Assembly: GCA_017654935.2 (NCBI GenBank) | Contig: CM065691.1 | Coordinates: 33,380,644-33,444,643, forward strand | DNA: 64,000 nucleotides | Direction of reading: 5' to 3' | From: Phymorhynchus buccinoides | Taxonomy: Eukaryota; Mollusca; Gastropoda; Neogastropoda; Raphitomidae | Shown here: positions 1-11,375 of the stretch, piece after piece | How the letters are laid out: every line of letters begins with the position of its first letter | How positions within the stretch are numbered: the first letter of the stretch is position 1 | Made by a program: the position numbers and the translations under genes | The notes under the pieces: generated by a model | Told to the model about the DNA's origin: nothing | Databases searched by the model: none | Seen by the model: the letters and a program-made list of their open reading frames with translations, nothing else

Positions 1-110
1 GACTGATCCCATCAGACTCATTAAATCAGTTTTAATATTTTGCTTTCACAGAATTCAAGCAAACTATGGCACATCATCTGGGATCATACTGTACTTCACA
101 GAACACTCAA
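1..110 (+). repeat. Partial copy of the GATCCCATCAGACTCATT repeat
   Basis: The window opens inside a copy of a dispersed sequence whose core reads ACTGATCCCATCAGACTC, followed by ATTAAATCAGT and an AATTCAAGCAAA block. The same core recurs at about 1413, throughout 2700-6310, and inverted at the start of the contig right of the N gap. It has no coding character. From about 110 to 788 I see only AT-rich sequence with a short GT run near 262-280. Confidence 0.7.
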
Positions 111-788
111 AATAAGCTATCAAATAGAAATATCGTCCATTCTTCAAATGGTTTGGTCACGCCGTCTAATTAGACTATAAGTGACTTGGAGGCTGCGCAA
201 TGCGCATAATACTTTAAAAATAATAAAAAATAAAAATAAAAACCTGTCCTATCTTAGATTGTGTGTGTGTGTGTGTGTGTTTATGGACCTTTGTTTTAAT
301 TTGTTGTGAATTTTACAGAATTATCCTAGTATTCAAAGTTCCGTGAAAGATCACACATGGAAACAAAGATTTAGATAATCCAAGTACATTACATGCTCGT
401 GACTAGTTTATTATTATTCATGCTAAATTCAAAATGTCACGAACAAGTGAAACAATCTTAGTTTTTGGTACTTGTATGCAAGGGTTAAACCTGACCATTT
501 TCAAAAAGAGGAAAAGGGACAACGCCCCCCACGAAGCTGAGCACTTTTAATTAATTTATAGCAATTTGAATGCATAATCAGTGCTCTTATACAATGGCAA
601 TCAGGTTTTCACTTACAGCAAAGCTGGGGTTTTTTCCAGTCTTTATTATTTTTGTTGTTGAAAATATTCAAAAAACGGAATTCCTTCTGTACCGATTTTT
701 CATAAAAGGATTTCCTTCCTGAGAAGGAAGCAGCTTAAGCCATGTGTATGTGAATTTTTCAGTACTTTTTCTAATAGAAATGATTGAT

Positions 789-1124
789 GATCTTGGGCAA
801 TACTACTTCTTCTTTGATCGCTCAACAGTTTCCCGTCAATTATGAGCACAGATGCGTCATGCTGCTATTTGATCTTGGGCAATACTTCTTCTTCTTCGAT
901 CGCTCAACAGTTTCCCGTCAATTATGAGCACAGATGCGTCATGCTGCCATTTGATCTTGGGCAATACTTCTTCTTCTTCGATCGCTCAACAGTTTCCTGT
1001 CAATTATGAGCACAGATGCGTCATGCTGCCATTTGATCTTGGGCAATACTTCTTCTTCTTCGATCGCTCAACAGTTTCCTGTCAATTATGAGTGCAGATG
1101 CATCATGCTGCCATTATGCGCCTA
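789..1124 (-). repeat. 82-bp tandem repeat, four copies
   Basis: Four near-identical units start at about 789, 871, 953 and 1035. Each begins GATCTTGGGCAATACT and contains TTCTTCTTCGATCGCTCAAC and AATTATGAGCACAGATGCG. The unit is one end of a dispersed SINE-like family that is more complete at 54408-54725 and 60740-61017. The array is an internal expansion of one family member, which continues to about 1160 with the family's GCGCCTAACTA block. Confidence 0.85.
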
Positions 1125-1176
1125 ACTAGGAAATAGGCCACACAAGTCAGCTTCTTCGGCTAGGGGCAATACTGTA

Positions 1177-1349
1177 TACCGTATTTTACGGACTACAAGG
1201 CGCACCTGATTATAAGGCGCACCCCCCAAATTTTACACAAAATTCATATTTTGTTACTATAGTTTCTCACTATATTATCAGTCACATTATAAGGCGCCGG
1301 GGTCTCAGTCTATGAAAACTATTGCCTTGATAGGCCGTAAAATACGGTA
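1177..1349. mobile_element. Inverted-repeat MITE, TACCGTATTTTACGGACT family
   Basis: The element starts TACCGTATTTTACGGACTA and ends with its inverse, GGCCGTAAAATACGGTA. It contains internal TATAAGGCGCACC motifs and is too short to encode a protein. Other copies lie at 6843, 10281, 12947, 27154, 40667, 51810 and, degraded, 59650. The flanking TA is compatible with a TA-target transposon, but I cannot assign a superfamily. Confidence 0.8.
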
Positions 1350-1404
1350 CGTTTTTTTAATCATGTATCAGACACTAGTCTTACATGCTACAAGTTCTAA
1401 GATT

Positions 1405-1485
1405 GATCTCATCAGACTCATTAAATCAGACTTTGGTTTTGCTTTCATCAAATTCAAGCAAAAACGTCACATCATCTGAGATCAG
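1405..1485 (+). repeat. Second isolated copy of the GATCCCATCAGACTCATT repeat
   Basis: This segment repeats the start of the window (TGATCTCATCAGACTCATT, then AATTCAAGCAAAAACGTCAC). It is a diverged single copy about 1.2 kb before the main array at 2.7-6.3 kb. Confidence 0.6.
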
Positions 1486-1719
1486 AAACTGAAAACAAAA
1501 GAAAACACTAAAAGAATTTATCAAACATATTGTAAATCATTTGTTGCAATTCTGCTAAACACTCATAACAGTCAGCAAATTCTAATGCTGCCAGATTTCC
1601 TCAACCACATATTTTTTTCTTTAATATTTTCCTCGTAATTGTTTCAGGACGTCTTGAAAACATAAATATTTTGGAAAATGCCAAGTCCTTTCCATTGCTT
1701 TTTGTCAGATGTTGCGTGA

Positions 1720-2113
<394 letters not shown>

Positions 2114-2182
2114 GCGTTGTTGCTGGTTTGTGTCATTCATAAACTATATTTTTTATGTCTATTTGTTGATGAATATTTGATT

Positions 2183-2252
2183 GCAAAGCGCTTTGGGCTC
2201 ATTTGAGGTAAAGCGCTATATAAATGTACTATTATTATTATTACTTACTTCT
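2183..2252 (+). mobile_element. LINE/SINE 3'-tail fragment (AAAGCGCTATATAAAT)
   Basis: The sequence TTGCAAAGCGCTTTGGGC followed by GTAAAGCGCTATATAAATG and a short (ATT)n run is the 3' tail widely shared by animal LINEs and the SINEs they mobilise. No body is recognisable upstream because the microsatellite lies there. From 2253 to 2698 nothing else is recognised. Confidence 0.55.
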
Positions 2253-2698
2253 AAAACCCTGGTCAAATACATGCTTTAATAACTGTTCAATTAACCACAC
2301 TAAGTCAGTCAGTCATCCTCAAAGAGCCAGTCAATCAAAACAGTAAAAGACAGATGTGTACTTTAAAGTGCTTATTTTACAAATTTCATATAGTTCTACA
2401 GACAGATTAATAGCTTGTTTAACAACATCCTACCAAACTAAAAGATTAGCTTTGCGAAGATTTTTGTGTTTTTTTAGTGATCTTAAATTGGAGGATACAA
2501 AAGCTCTAAAATAAATTTTAAATGAACCTTCCAATGTCATCATAGCCAAGTATTTAAATTATTAAATGTTTACTCCATTTGGTAAAGGACAAAAAAAAAA
2601 AACTATGGGGGGAAAACTAAACAATATTTTGATACCCATAGCAACCTGGTGCATCATCATACAGAAAAAAGTCTTGTTAATAATATACAAAAATCATA

Positions 2699-5600
2699 AC
2701 TGATCCCATCAGACTCATTAAATCAGTTATGTATTTTGCTCTCATGGATTTCAAGCAAAATTGTGTTCACATCATGTGGGATCCTTCTTTCAGTTACCAT
2801 TTACTATCATGGCGAAATATTAAGAGCTTACATTCCTGAAGACACTCCAGATTTTTTTTTCCGTTGTTGTTGTTGATGATGATGATGATGATGATATTTT
2901 GATGTTGGTGTTTTGATGTTGTTGGTGATGATGAGATTTTGCATAGTTTATAAACACAAAACATCAGCATTACCATAGAACAATATCACCAGCTTCAATA
3001 ACATTAAACAGCATACATTAATTGTAGTGATAGCCTGCTAGCTGACACATCACAGATAACATCTGGATCCCCCCTCCATCCCCAACATCAGCATACCATA
3101 GAATATCACCAGCTTCAATAACATTAAACAGCATACATTAATTGTAGTGATAGCCTGCTAGCTGACACATCACAGATAACATCTGGATCCCCCCTCCATC
3201 CCCAACATTAGCATACCATAGAACAATATCACCAGCTTCAATAACATTAAACAGCATACATTAATTGTAGTGATAGCCTGCTAGCTGACACATCACAGAT
3301 AACACCTGGATCCCCCCTCCATCCCCAATCAATAGAGGATTATCCCGTTAGTTAATCCATAAAGAAGAGAACCACCCCAGTAAATCTGGCTTGTTTGGGG
3401 ATAATTTATCACATGTGCCAACAGCAAAACTCATCAACTGGTGAATGTGTGAAAGGTAAACGACAGAAAAACAAACACACGGGAAAATGTAAACAATATC
3501 TGATATCTATGGCAGCCTGGCACAGCAGCATACAGAAAAAAAAGTGTTTAAAACAAATTATAACTGATCCCATCAGACTCATTAAATCAGTTTTGTATTT
3601 TGCTCTCATGGATTTCAAGCAAAATTGTGTTCACATCATGTGGGGTCGTTCTTTGAGTTACCATTTACTATCATGGCGAAAGATAAGAGTTTAGATTCCT
3701 GTCTGCTGAAGACACTTCAGATTCTTTTTTTTATGTTATGTTTTTGTTGATGCAGTTTATAAACACAAAACATCAGCATACCATAGAACACAATATCACC
3801 AGCTTCAATAACATTTTAAAAAAATTTAAAGTTGTAGTGATAGCCTGCTAGCTGACACATCACAGATAACACCTGGATCCCCCCTCCATCCCCAATCAAT
3901 AAAGGATTATCCCGTTAGCTAATCCAAAAAGAAGAGAACCACCCCAGTAAATCTGGCTTGTTTGGGGATAATTCATCATATGTGTCAACAGCAAAACTCA
4001 TCAACTGGTGAATGTGTGAAAGGTAAATGACAGAAAAACACAAACACGGGGGAAATGTAAACAATATCTGATATCTATGGCAGCCTGGCACAGCAGCATA
4101 CAGAAAAAAGTGTTTAAAACAAATCATGACTGATCCCATCAGACTCATTAAATCAGTTTTGTATTTTGCTCTCATGGATTTCAAGCAAAATTTTGTTCAC
4201 ATCATGTGGGGGTCGTTCTTTGAGTTACCATTTACTATCATGGCGAAAGATAAGAGTTTAGATTCCCGTCTGCTGAAGACACTCCAGATTTTGTTTTTAT
4301 GTTTTTGTTGATGTATAGTTGATAAACACAAAACATCAGCATACCATAGAACAATATCACCAGCTTCAATAACATTAAACAAAACTTGTAGTGATAGCCT
4401 GCTAGCTGACACATCACAGATAACATCTGGATCCCCCCTCCATCCCCAACATCAGCATACCATAGAACAATATCACCAGCTTCAATAACATTAAACATTA
4501 AAAAAAAAAAAGTTGTAGTGATAGCCTGCTAGCTGACACATCACAAATAACATCTGGATCCCCCCTCCATCCCCAATCAATACAGGATTATCCCGTTAGT
4601 TAATCCAAAAAGAAGAGAACCGCACTAGTAAATCTGGCTTGTTTGGGGATAATTTATCACATGTGTCAACAGCAAAACTCATAAGCTGGTGAATGTGTGA
4701 AAGGTAAACGACAGAAAAACAAACACACGGGAAAATGTAAACAATATCTGATATCTATGGCAGCCTGGCACATCATCAAACAGAAAAAAAGTGTTTAAAA
4801 CAAATTATAACTGATCCCATCAGACTCATTAAATCAGTTTTGTATTTTGCTCTCATGGATTTCAAGCAAAATTGTGTTCACATCATGTGGGGTCGTTCTT
4901 TGAGTTACCATTTACTATCATGGCGAAAGATAAGAGTTTAGATTCCTGTCTGCTGAAGACACTTCAGATTCTTTTTTTTATGTTATGTTTTTGTTGATGC
5001 AGTTTATAAACACAAAACATCAGCATACCATAGAACAATATCACCAGCTTCAATAACATTATAAAAAAAATTAGTTGTAGTGATAGCCTGCTAGCTGACA
5101 CATCACAGATAACACCTGGATCCCCCCCCCTCCATCCCCAATCAATAGAGGATTTTCCCGTTAGCTAATCCAAAAAGAAGAGAACCACCCCAGTAAATCT
5201 GGCTTGTTTGGGGATAATTCATCACATGTGTCAACAGCAAAACTCATCAACTGGTGAATGTGTGAAAGGTAAATGACAGAAAAACACAAACACACGGGAA
5301 AATGTAAACAATATCTGATATCTATGGCAGCCTGGCACAGCAGCATACAGAAAAAAAAGTGTTTAAAACAAATCATAACTGATCCCATCAGACTCATTAA
5401 ATCAGTTTTGTATTTTGCTCTCATGGACTTCAAGCAAAATTGTGTTCACATCATGTGGGGGTCGTTCTTTGAATCACCATTTACTATCATGGCCAAAGAT
5501 AAGAGTTTAGATTCCCGTCTGCTGAAGACACTCCAGATTTTTTGTTTTTATGTTTTTGTTGATGTATAGTTTATAAACACAAAACATCAGCATACCATAG

Positions 5601-6320
5601 AACAATATCACCAGCTTCAATAACATTAAACAAAACTTGTAGTGATAGCCTGCTAGCTGACACATCACAGATAACATCTGGATCCCCCCTCCATCCCCAA
5701 CATCAGCATACCATAGAACAATATCACCAGCTTCAATAACATTAAACAAAACTTGTAGTGATAGCCTGCTAGCTGACACATCACAGATAACATCTGGATC
5801 CCCCCTCCATCCCCAACATCAGCATACCATAGAACAATATCACCAGCTTCAATAACATTAAACATTAAAAAAAAAAAAGTTGTAGTGATAGCCTGCTAGC
5901 TGACACATCACAAATAACATCTGGATCCCCCCTCCATCCCCAATCAATAGAGGATTATCCCGTTAGTTAATCCAAAAAGAGAACCGCGCTAGTAAATCTG
6001 GCTTGTTTGGGGATAATTTATTCGGTGTCAACAGCAAAATTCATAAGCTGGTGAATGTGTGAATGGTAAATGACAGAATCTTTTGTTTAAACATGAGAAA
6101 AATGTAAACAATATCTGATATCTATGGCAGCCTGGCACATCATCATACAAGAAAAAAATGTTCTTAATAAGCATTTTTTATTTATTTATTATAACCGATC
6201 CCATCAGACTCATTAAATCAGTTTTGTATTTTGCTCTCATGGATTTCAAGCAAAATTGTGTTCACATCATGTGGGGTCGTTCTTTGAATCACCATTTACT
6301 ATCATGGCGAGAGATAAGAA
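2699..6320 (+). repeat. Nested satellite-like array: ~570-860-bp outer units, ~121-bp inner units
   Basis: The outer unit is marked by ACTGATCCCATCAGACTC at about 2701, 3563, 4132, 4812, 5388 and 6198. Within it an inner block of about 121 bp (ATCAGCATACCATAGAAC ... CTGGATCCCCCCTCCATCC) occurs one to three times, which explains the varying outer spacing. Each outer unit also holds CAATCAATAGAGGATTATCC and a poly-A-flanked CAGCCTGGCACA segment. Open frames inside are short and repeat with the unit, so I treat the region as non-coding. Copies are highly similar, implying recent expansion or homogenisation. Confidence 0.85.
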
Positions 6321-6842
6321 TGAAAGTTAGCTTAGCGTCCTCCAGCCTGGAACAGGCACATATTGGTCATTAATAACTATAAAGATAGTGGGACGATCCT
6401 GGAGGTACTGCAATAATAGGAAAGTCCCGAAGGTTTTTTTTAATAATCAAGATCTTGAAACTTGGTTGAAGTTAAGAAATATAAGAGTTTAGATTCCTGT
6501 CTGCTTGAGAAACTCCAAACGTTTTTTGGTGGAGTTTTTTGTGTTTTTTAGTTGTTATTGAGATTTTGTACAGTTTGTAACAGCACAGCTGTTCCAATCC
6601 TATCTCTAAAATAGGGTGATCCTACATTTTGTTGCCTTAAGGTTGTTTTTTTCAAGCTTTGAGTGGTAAAAGAGGGCAATGAAAATTAACTCCAGCTGTG
6701 GCTAATAATTACATGGCTATTCAGTATTCAGTATATTTGGTTCAAAATGGTGAAAATTGATAGTACAAATTGAACAAAACCGGACAAATTTAAGTATCAC
6801 AGACACTGAAAAAACAATGCTTTCCCCGCCCTTCAAGTCACA

Positions 6843-7003
6843 TACCATATTTCATGGACTATAAGACGCTCCTGATTATAAGGCGCACACCCCAAATTTA
6901 ACAAAAAGTCGAATTTTGTTACACTATTTTCTTACTATATTATGTCAAATTATAAGGCTGGGAAAAAGTATCGCCTTATAGTCTGTAAAACCTAAAATAC
7001 GGC
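6843..7003. mobile_element. MITE, TACCGTATTTTACGGACT family, degraded
   Basis: Left end TACCATATTTCATGGACTAT with GGCGCACACCCCAAATTTA inside; right end CCTTATAGTCTGTAAAACC then AAAATACGGCA. It is the same family as 1177-1349. Between 6320 and 6842 I recognise nothing. Confidence 0.7.
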
Positions 7004-7242
7004 ACTTCCTTCCCCTCACCCCCACCAACACAAAAAGCACCCCTAACAGTACTATTTCCTATTCCATTACCTCCCCACTCGTTCTCCCCCCCCCCAAAAA
7101 AAACCCAACAAAACTTGCCAAAAAAACCTAAAAAAACCAAAGACCAAGCGAGAAGAGGGACAGAACTGACAAGCAAAGCGTATCAGATTGTTCCTTAAGT
7201 ACAATAACCAAAAAAATTTTTTTTTAAACACTGAGTCAGCAT

Positions 7243-7366
7243 GCATAGTGTAGAGTGGCAGAGTGGCATTGCGTTCGCTTCGTGTCAAGTAAACCCGAGT
7301 TCGAACCTGGGTACAGGGGATTTTTTCGTCTCATTCTGCACTAGGCCTTAATGGTCTGAACGTGGA

Positions 7367-7397
<31 letters not shown>

Positions 7398-7640
7398 CGT
7401 GTGCCCATGCACTTAGCATACGTTAAACCCAGTGGCAACGAAAAAGTTGTCATTTGGTCAAAATTTACCCACACACACACACCCACCCATCAGTGACAAA
7501 AATCGCATGCAAAAAAATAAATTAAAAAAAATTGGGTGGCGCGCCTCTGGCTGCGATGCGCTCTCCAGGTGGGAGCAACCCGAATTTCACAGACGCCTCT
7601 GTGACTATAAAGTACCTAATACCTAAACCTAATAATACCT
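7243..7640 (+). mobile_element. tRNA-derived SINE, full-length copy
   Basis: A tRNA-like head carries an A box (TGGCAGAGTGG, about 7256-7266) and a perfect B box (GTTCGAACC, about 7299-7307). A conserved body follows, with TCTTTCGGATGAGACGATAA and GAGGTCCCGTGTGCCCATGC, resembling the central domains shared by invertebrate SINE families. The 3' part ends CTCTGTGACTATAAAGTACC with a short (CTAATAC)n tail. A second copy sits at 9905-10268. This is a SINE rather than a tRNA gene: the head cannot form a full acceptor stem and the body is retro-element-like. It lies inside an older copy of the 2.7-6.3 kb satellite unit. Confidence 0.85.
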
Positions 7641-7645
7641 AATGC

Positions 7646-7970
7646 CAGAGAATATGGCCAACTTCAATAACATTAGACATTAATAGAAGTGATAGCCTGC
7701 TGGCTGGCATATCACACACACCATCTAGGGCATTGGTTGGTTGTTAGGTGTGTTGATTGTTTTTTCCTATAAAGAAATCGATACAGGATTTTCCCGTTAG
7801 CTAGTCCAATAAGAAGATAAACATGCAAGCAAACAGGGACAGCTTGCAGATGGCGAGTTTGGGAATAATTTATTGTATGTATCCACAGCAAAAATCATTA
7901 GCTGGTAAAGGTGTTAAGAGCAAAGAGTAAGAGGAAAACATGGACGAAAGACTGTGGGAGAACATCGGGT
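7646..7970 (+). repeat. Old, diverged copy of the 2.7-6.3 kb satellite unit
   Basis: The segment contains diverged forms of unit landmarks in the right order: CAATAACATTAGACATTAAT, GTGATAGCCTGCTGGCTGGC, ACAGGATTTTCCCGTTAGCT, and a GGGAATAATTTATTGTATG block. It shows that the unit predates the recent array. The SINE at 7243-7640 interrupts it. Confidence 0.65.
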
Positions 7971-8110
7971 ATCTGTCCTTGTTCATTCCTTGTTCAAACC
8001 AGGTATGAGATAAGAAAAAAAGTTGAAAAGTTAAAAGAAAAAAAGACATTTCCCCCAACTCTAATTAAAGGACAGGTTGCAACAAATAATTGTCTTTTAA
8101 TTTTCTAACC

Positions 8111-8641
8111 TTAAAGGGGCACCCTGGAGGATGAGTTTTTGAAAGAAGCATGTCGAGACCACCAGAAAGACAGCCTTTTCAAGGATCGGAACACTCACTT
8201 TGCTCTGGTCTCCTAGAAACCAAACCGTCAAAACGACGATTCCACCTTGGTGGAGTCGCCGGAGAGAGAAGCCATTTTGGACAGGGTGGGTGGAGGCCAC
8301 TGAGAGTGGTTGAAGCTTTTTCTTCTTTGTAGTGCAGTAAAGCAATATTGGACTTATTTCCTCTGTTGTGAGCGAAACTCCTTTTGGCAAACTGTATAAA
8401 ATAAACTTACATTGTGGAAATTTTGTGCAAATGATTTGATCTAACTCAGGTGACCATTAGAAAAGATTATTTCACTGAAAGAATCTGACTTCCTGCACCT
8501 CCGCCAAGGAGGAATCGCAGATTTGACGTTTTTTTAGGAAACCAGAGCAAAGGGAGTGTTGTGACCATTGTAAAGGGTGTTTTCCTGGTGATCTCAACGT
8601 GTTTCTGGCAAAAAACGTATTCGTTAGGGTGACCCTTTTAA
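8111..8641. mobile_element. Long-TIR foldback element flanked by TTAA
   Basis: The left end reads TTAAAGGGGCACCCTGGAGG. The right end is its inverse, TTAGGGTGACCCTTTTAA. Inverted similarity extends inwards through the AACACTCACTTTGCTCTGG block and its complement near 8548. A sister copy lies at 41191-41731. TTAA at both ends matches piggyBac-type target choice, but no transposase is present. Nothing else is recognised from 8642 to 9125 except GGGGCAGAGCCCCG repeat debris near 8790. Confidence 0.75.
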
Positions 8642-9125
8642 GTCTTGTCCTCCTATAGATATTGCGTTATTGCAATAAAACTTAATCAGTGAGCCACTTG
8701 TTCACACACACATGGGTGCAACTCCCCCAAATGAAAAAACCCTGAAAGGCATGGGTCCAAGGACAATTGGCCCCAGCAGGGTACAGGGGCAGAGCCCCGT
8801 CGGACGATTCAAGGGGGCAACTTAAGAGAGAGAGATAACGAGACAGACAGTTAAAATGATACAGAGACAATTTGAGTGCGATAAGCCTTGTAAAATTATT
8901 ACATTGCCCGTGTAAACTTCCCAAATAGAACAACTAAGATTAAAATGCCCCAAATCGCTTGTGGTCGGGTTTGTTTTTTTGATGAATTAAAAAAACCACC
9001 TGAAGTTCAGTTTGGGGTAAAATTAAAAATACTGAAATCAGTGTAAAACTGAAAGAGTAGCACCCATGCACACACACACTCCTTCACACACACACCACAC
9101 ACAACACCCCCCCACCCTGACATAC

Positions 9126-9308
9126 CTCTCCTATCCCCCTGTCCCCTGAAGTCCCCCTGCTCCCTGGAGGCCCTTTCTCCAGCGCGGCGGGGGTCTCTGC
9201 GGTGAGGGGGAGGCGACGAGCGCCTGCCCGCGCTGTGACTGCGGCGACCCCGGTGTCCTTTGGGAGGGTGGTCCAGGACCATGGGTTTCCACGTTGTTTG
9301 CCGCCCAC
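9126..9308 (-). CDS. LARP1: LARP1 exon with the conserved Trp-Pro-Leu-Asp motif (N-terminal half)
   Basis: On the minus strand an acceptor (TTTTGACAG) opens an exon of 183 bp, ending at a good donor (GGAGAG then GTATGT). It enters with two bases of a split codon and leaves in phase 1, which matches the phase-1 end of the exon at 11376-11616. It encodes TWKPMVLDHPPKGHRGRRS, then an Arg/Ser-rich stretch ending GDFRGQGDRRG. In animal LARP1 a KWVPLHLD-type motif sits just before an Arg/Gly-rich run and the La motif; aligning W, P, L and D gives the same spacing. Identification rests on this motif, the preceding exon and the certain LARP1 C-terminus nearby. Its 5' edge is amplified into the array at 9254-9905. 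The orientation is opposite to the C-terminal exons. Confidence 0.6.
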
Positions 9309-9905
9309 CTGTCAAAACAACACACACGTCACTGTGACTGTTGTGACCACAGTGTCCTTTGGGAGGGTGGTCCAGGACCATGGGTTTCCACGTTGTTTGC
9401 CGCCCACCTGTCAAAACAACACACACGTCACTGTGACCACAGTGTCCTTTGGGAGGGTGGTCCAGGACCATGGATTTCCATGTTGTTTGCCGCCCACCTG
9501 TCAAAACAACACACACGTCACTGTGACCACAGTGTCCTTTGGGAGGGTGGTCCAGGACCATGGATTTCCATGTTGTTTGCCGCCCACCTGTCAAAACAAC
9601 ACACACGTCACTGTGACTGACCACAGTGTCCTTTGGGAGGGTGGTCCAGGACCATGGATTTCCATGTTGTTTGCCGCCCACCTGTCAAAACAACACACAC
9701 GTCACTGTGACCACAGTGTCCTTTGGGAGGGTGGTCCAGGACCATGGATTTCCATGTGACTGCTGTGACCACAGTGTCTGTTTGCCGCCCACCTGTCAAA
9801 ACAACACACACGTCACTGTGACCACAGTGTCCTTTGGGAGGGTGGTCCAGGACCATGGATTTCCATGTTGTTTGCCGCCCACCTGTCAAAACAACACACA
9901 CGTGT
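9254..9905 (-). repeat. 90-bp tandem array of a LARP1 exon's acceptor and 5' edge, seven copies
   Basis: TGTCCTTTGGGAGGGTGG recurs at about 9254, 9353, 9443, 9533, 9627, 9717 and 9827. The acceptor-bearing block CCGCCCACCTGTCAAAAC recurs at about 9301, 9400, 9490, 9580, 9674, 9781 and 9875. On the minus strand every unit repeats the acceptor plus the start of the exon at 9126-9308 (GGRQTTWKSMVLDHPPKG). The unit is 90 bp (30 codons) and stop-free, so copies stay in the exon's frame. Small insertions occur at about 9340, 9617 and 9757-9780. The two units nearest the real exon read WKPM, the others WKSM. Confidence 0.85.
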
Positions 9906-10001
9906 CGCACGTTCGCCTCGTGTCAAATAAACCCGAGTTCAAACATGGGTAGAGGGATTTTTCCTCTCACTTTGCACTAGGCCTTACGGTCTGAACGTGG
10001 A

Positions 10002-10032
<31 letters not shown>

Positions 10033-10268
10033 CGTGTGCCCATGCACTTTGCACATGTTAAACCCAGTGGCAACGAAAAAGTTGCCATTTGGTCAAAATT
10101 TACCACCACCCCCTTTTCTTCCTCATCAGTCACACAAAAATCGCATGCAAAAACAAAACAACAAAAAAAGGTGGCGCACCTCTGGCTGTGACGTGCTCTC
10201 CAGGTGGGAGCAACCCGAATTTCACAGAGACGCCTCTGTGACTATAAAAGTACCAAATACTTGCCAAT
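9905..10268 (+). mobile_element. tRNA-derived SINE, 5'-truncated copy
   Basis: It matches the SINE at 7243-7640 from the second half of the tRNA-like head onward: a mutated B box (GTTCAAACA), then TCTTTCGGATGAGATGATAA, GAGGTCCCGTGTGCCCATGC and CTCTGTGACTATAAAAGTACC. The head is cut where it meets the 90-bp array. Confidence 0.85.
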
Positions 10269-10280
10269 GAGGCTTTATAC

Positions 10281-10428
10281 TACTGTATTTTACGGACTAT
10301 AAGGCAATGCTTTTTTCCTAGACAGAGACCCCTGTGCCTCATGTGACTAATAATATAGTAAGAAACTATAAAATCTGAATTTTGTGTAAAATTTGGGGTG
10401 CGCGCCTTATAGTCCGTAAAATACAGTA
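10281..10428. mobile_element. MITE, TACCGTATTTTACGGACT family
   Basis: Starts TACTGTATTTTACGGACTAT and ends TAGTCCGTAAAATACAGTA, with the AAAATTTGGGGTGCGC core. Good terminal symmetry; non-coding. Confidence 0.8.
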
Positions 10429-10439
10429 CTTCTTGGCGA

Positions 10440-10965
10440 CATGAAAGGGCGATAACTTTAGGACCGAGTTGACCATGACACCCAGAGAATTTTCTGTGGC
10501 TATATTCATACTTCGTGACAGGCAAGGGCGATAATCTTATGTAAGTGGCGCAAACATCTCAGTGCACGAGACAGGGGCAGATAATTATCTGTGGCTATAT
10601 ACTAATACTTCGTGACAGGCAAGGGCGATAATCTTATGTAAGTGGCGCAAACATCTCGGAGCATGAGACAGGGGCAGAGAATTATCTGTGGCTATATACT
10701 AATACTTCGTGACAGGCAAGGGCGATAATCTTATGTAAGTGGCGCAAACATCTCAGTGCACGAGACAGGGGCAGATAATTATCTGTGGCTATATACTAAT
10801 ACTTCGTGACAGGCAAGGGCGATAATCTTATGTAAGTGGCGCAAACATCTCGGAGCATGAGACAGGGGCAGAGAATTATCTGTGGCTATATACTAATACT
10901 TCGTCACAGGCAAGGGCGATAATCTTATGTAAGTGGCGCAAACATCTCAGACAGGGGCAGATAAT
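10440..10965. repeat. 97-bp tandem repeat with alternating dimer structure
   Basis: CAAACATCTC occurs at 10551, 10648, 10745, 10842 and 10939, an exact 97-bp period. After this word units alternate between CAGTGCACGAGACAGGGG and CGGAGCATGAGACAGGGG, so the array is built of 194-bp dimers (A-B-A-B-A'). The first unit (10440-10545) is diverged. No coding potential. From 10966 to 11375 nothing is recognised. Confidence 0.85.
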
Positions 10966-11375
10966 TTTAAGCATAAAGGTTCTTTCCAGGGACAGGAGGG
11001 CCCAAAACAACAAAGCGTAGCCAATTGAGTCGTCGCGAACACTCACACAAAATGTTGCCAGCGACATCGCCTACGGAACTTACTGTCTGATGCAATTTCA
11101 TCCAGCCAAATCCATTTAAATTTGTATCAGCATCCCTTTTGTCAATCTCCTCTATCTTCACATCTACGGTGCAATGAATAATTTTCATGCCTTTATTAAC
11201 AAATTCAAGTTGTAAAATGCACAACAATTAAATTCAAATGATAGAATCTCCACTTACTGAGATCTCTGAGAGGCTATTCTAAGCCTAAATCTTTAGGGCC
11301 TGCCTTTTTCTAGCGAAGCTTCGAAACAGTTCTCTCAACTCTTTTCATCACAACTTTGAGTTCAACCCCACAAAC

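Noticed and set aside
7243..7320. tRNA gene
   Set aside because: A and B boxes are present, but there is no complete cloverleaf. The sequence continues into a conserved SINE body and recurs at 9905.
9007..9125. Extension of the LARP1 exon beyond 9126 (open frame continues to about 9007)
   Set aside because: A good donor (GAGAG/GTATGT) lies at 9126, and the following sequence is GT-microsatellite translation (Val/Cys-rich).
9254..9905. CRISPR-like array
   Set aside because: The units are contiguous tandem copies without unique spacers and the genome is clearly eukaryotic.
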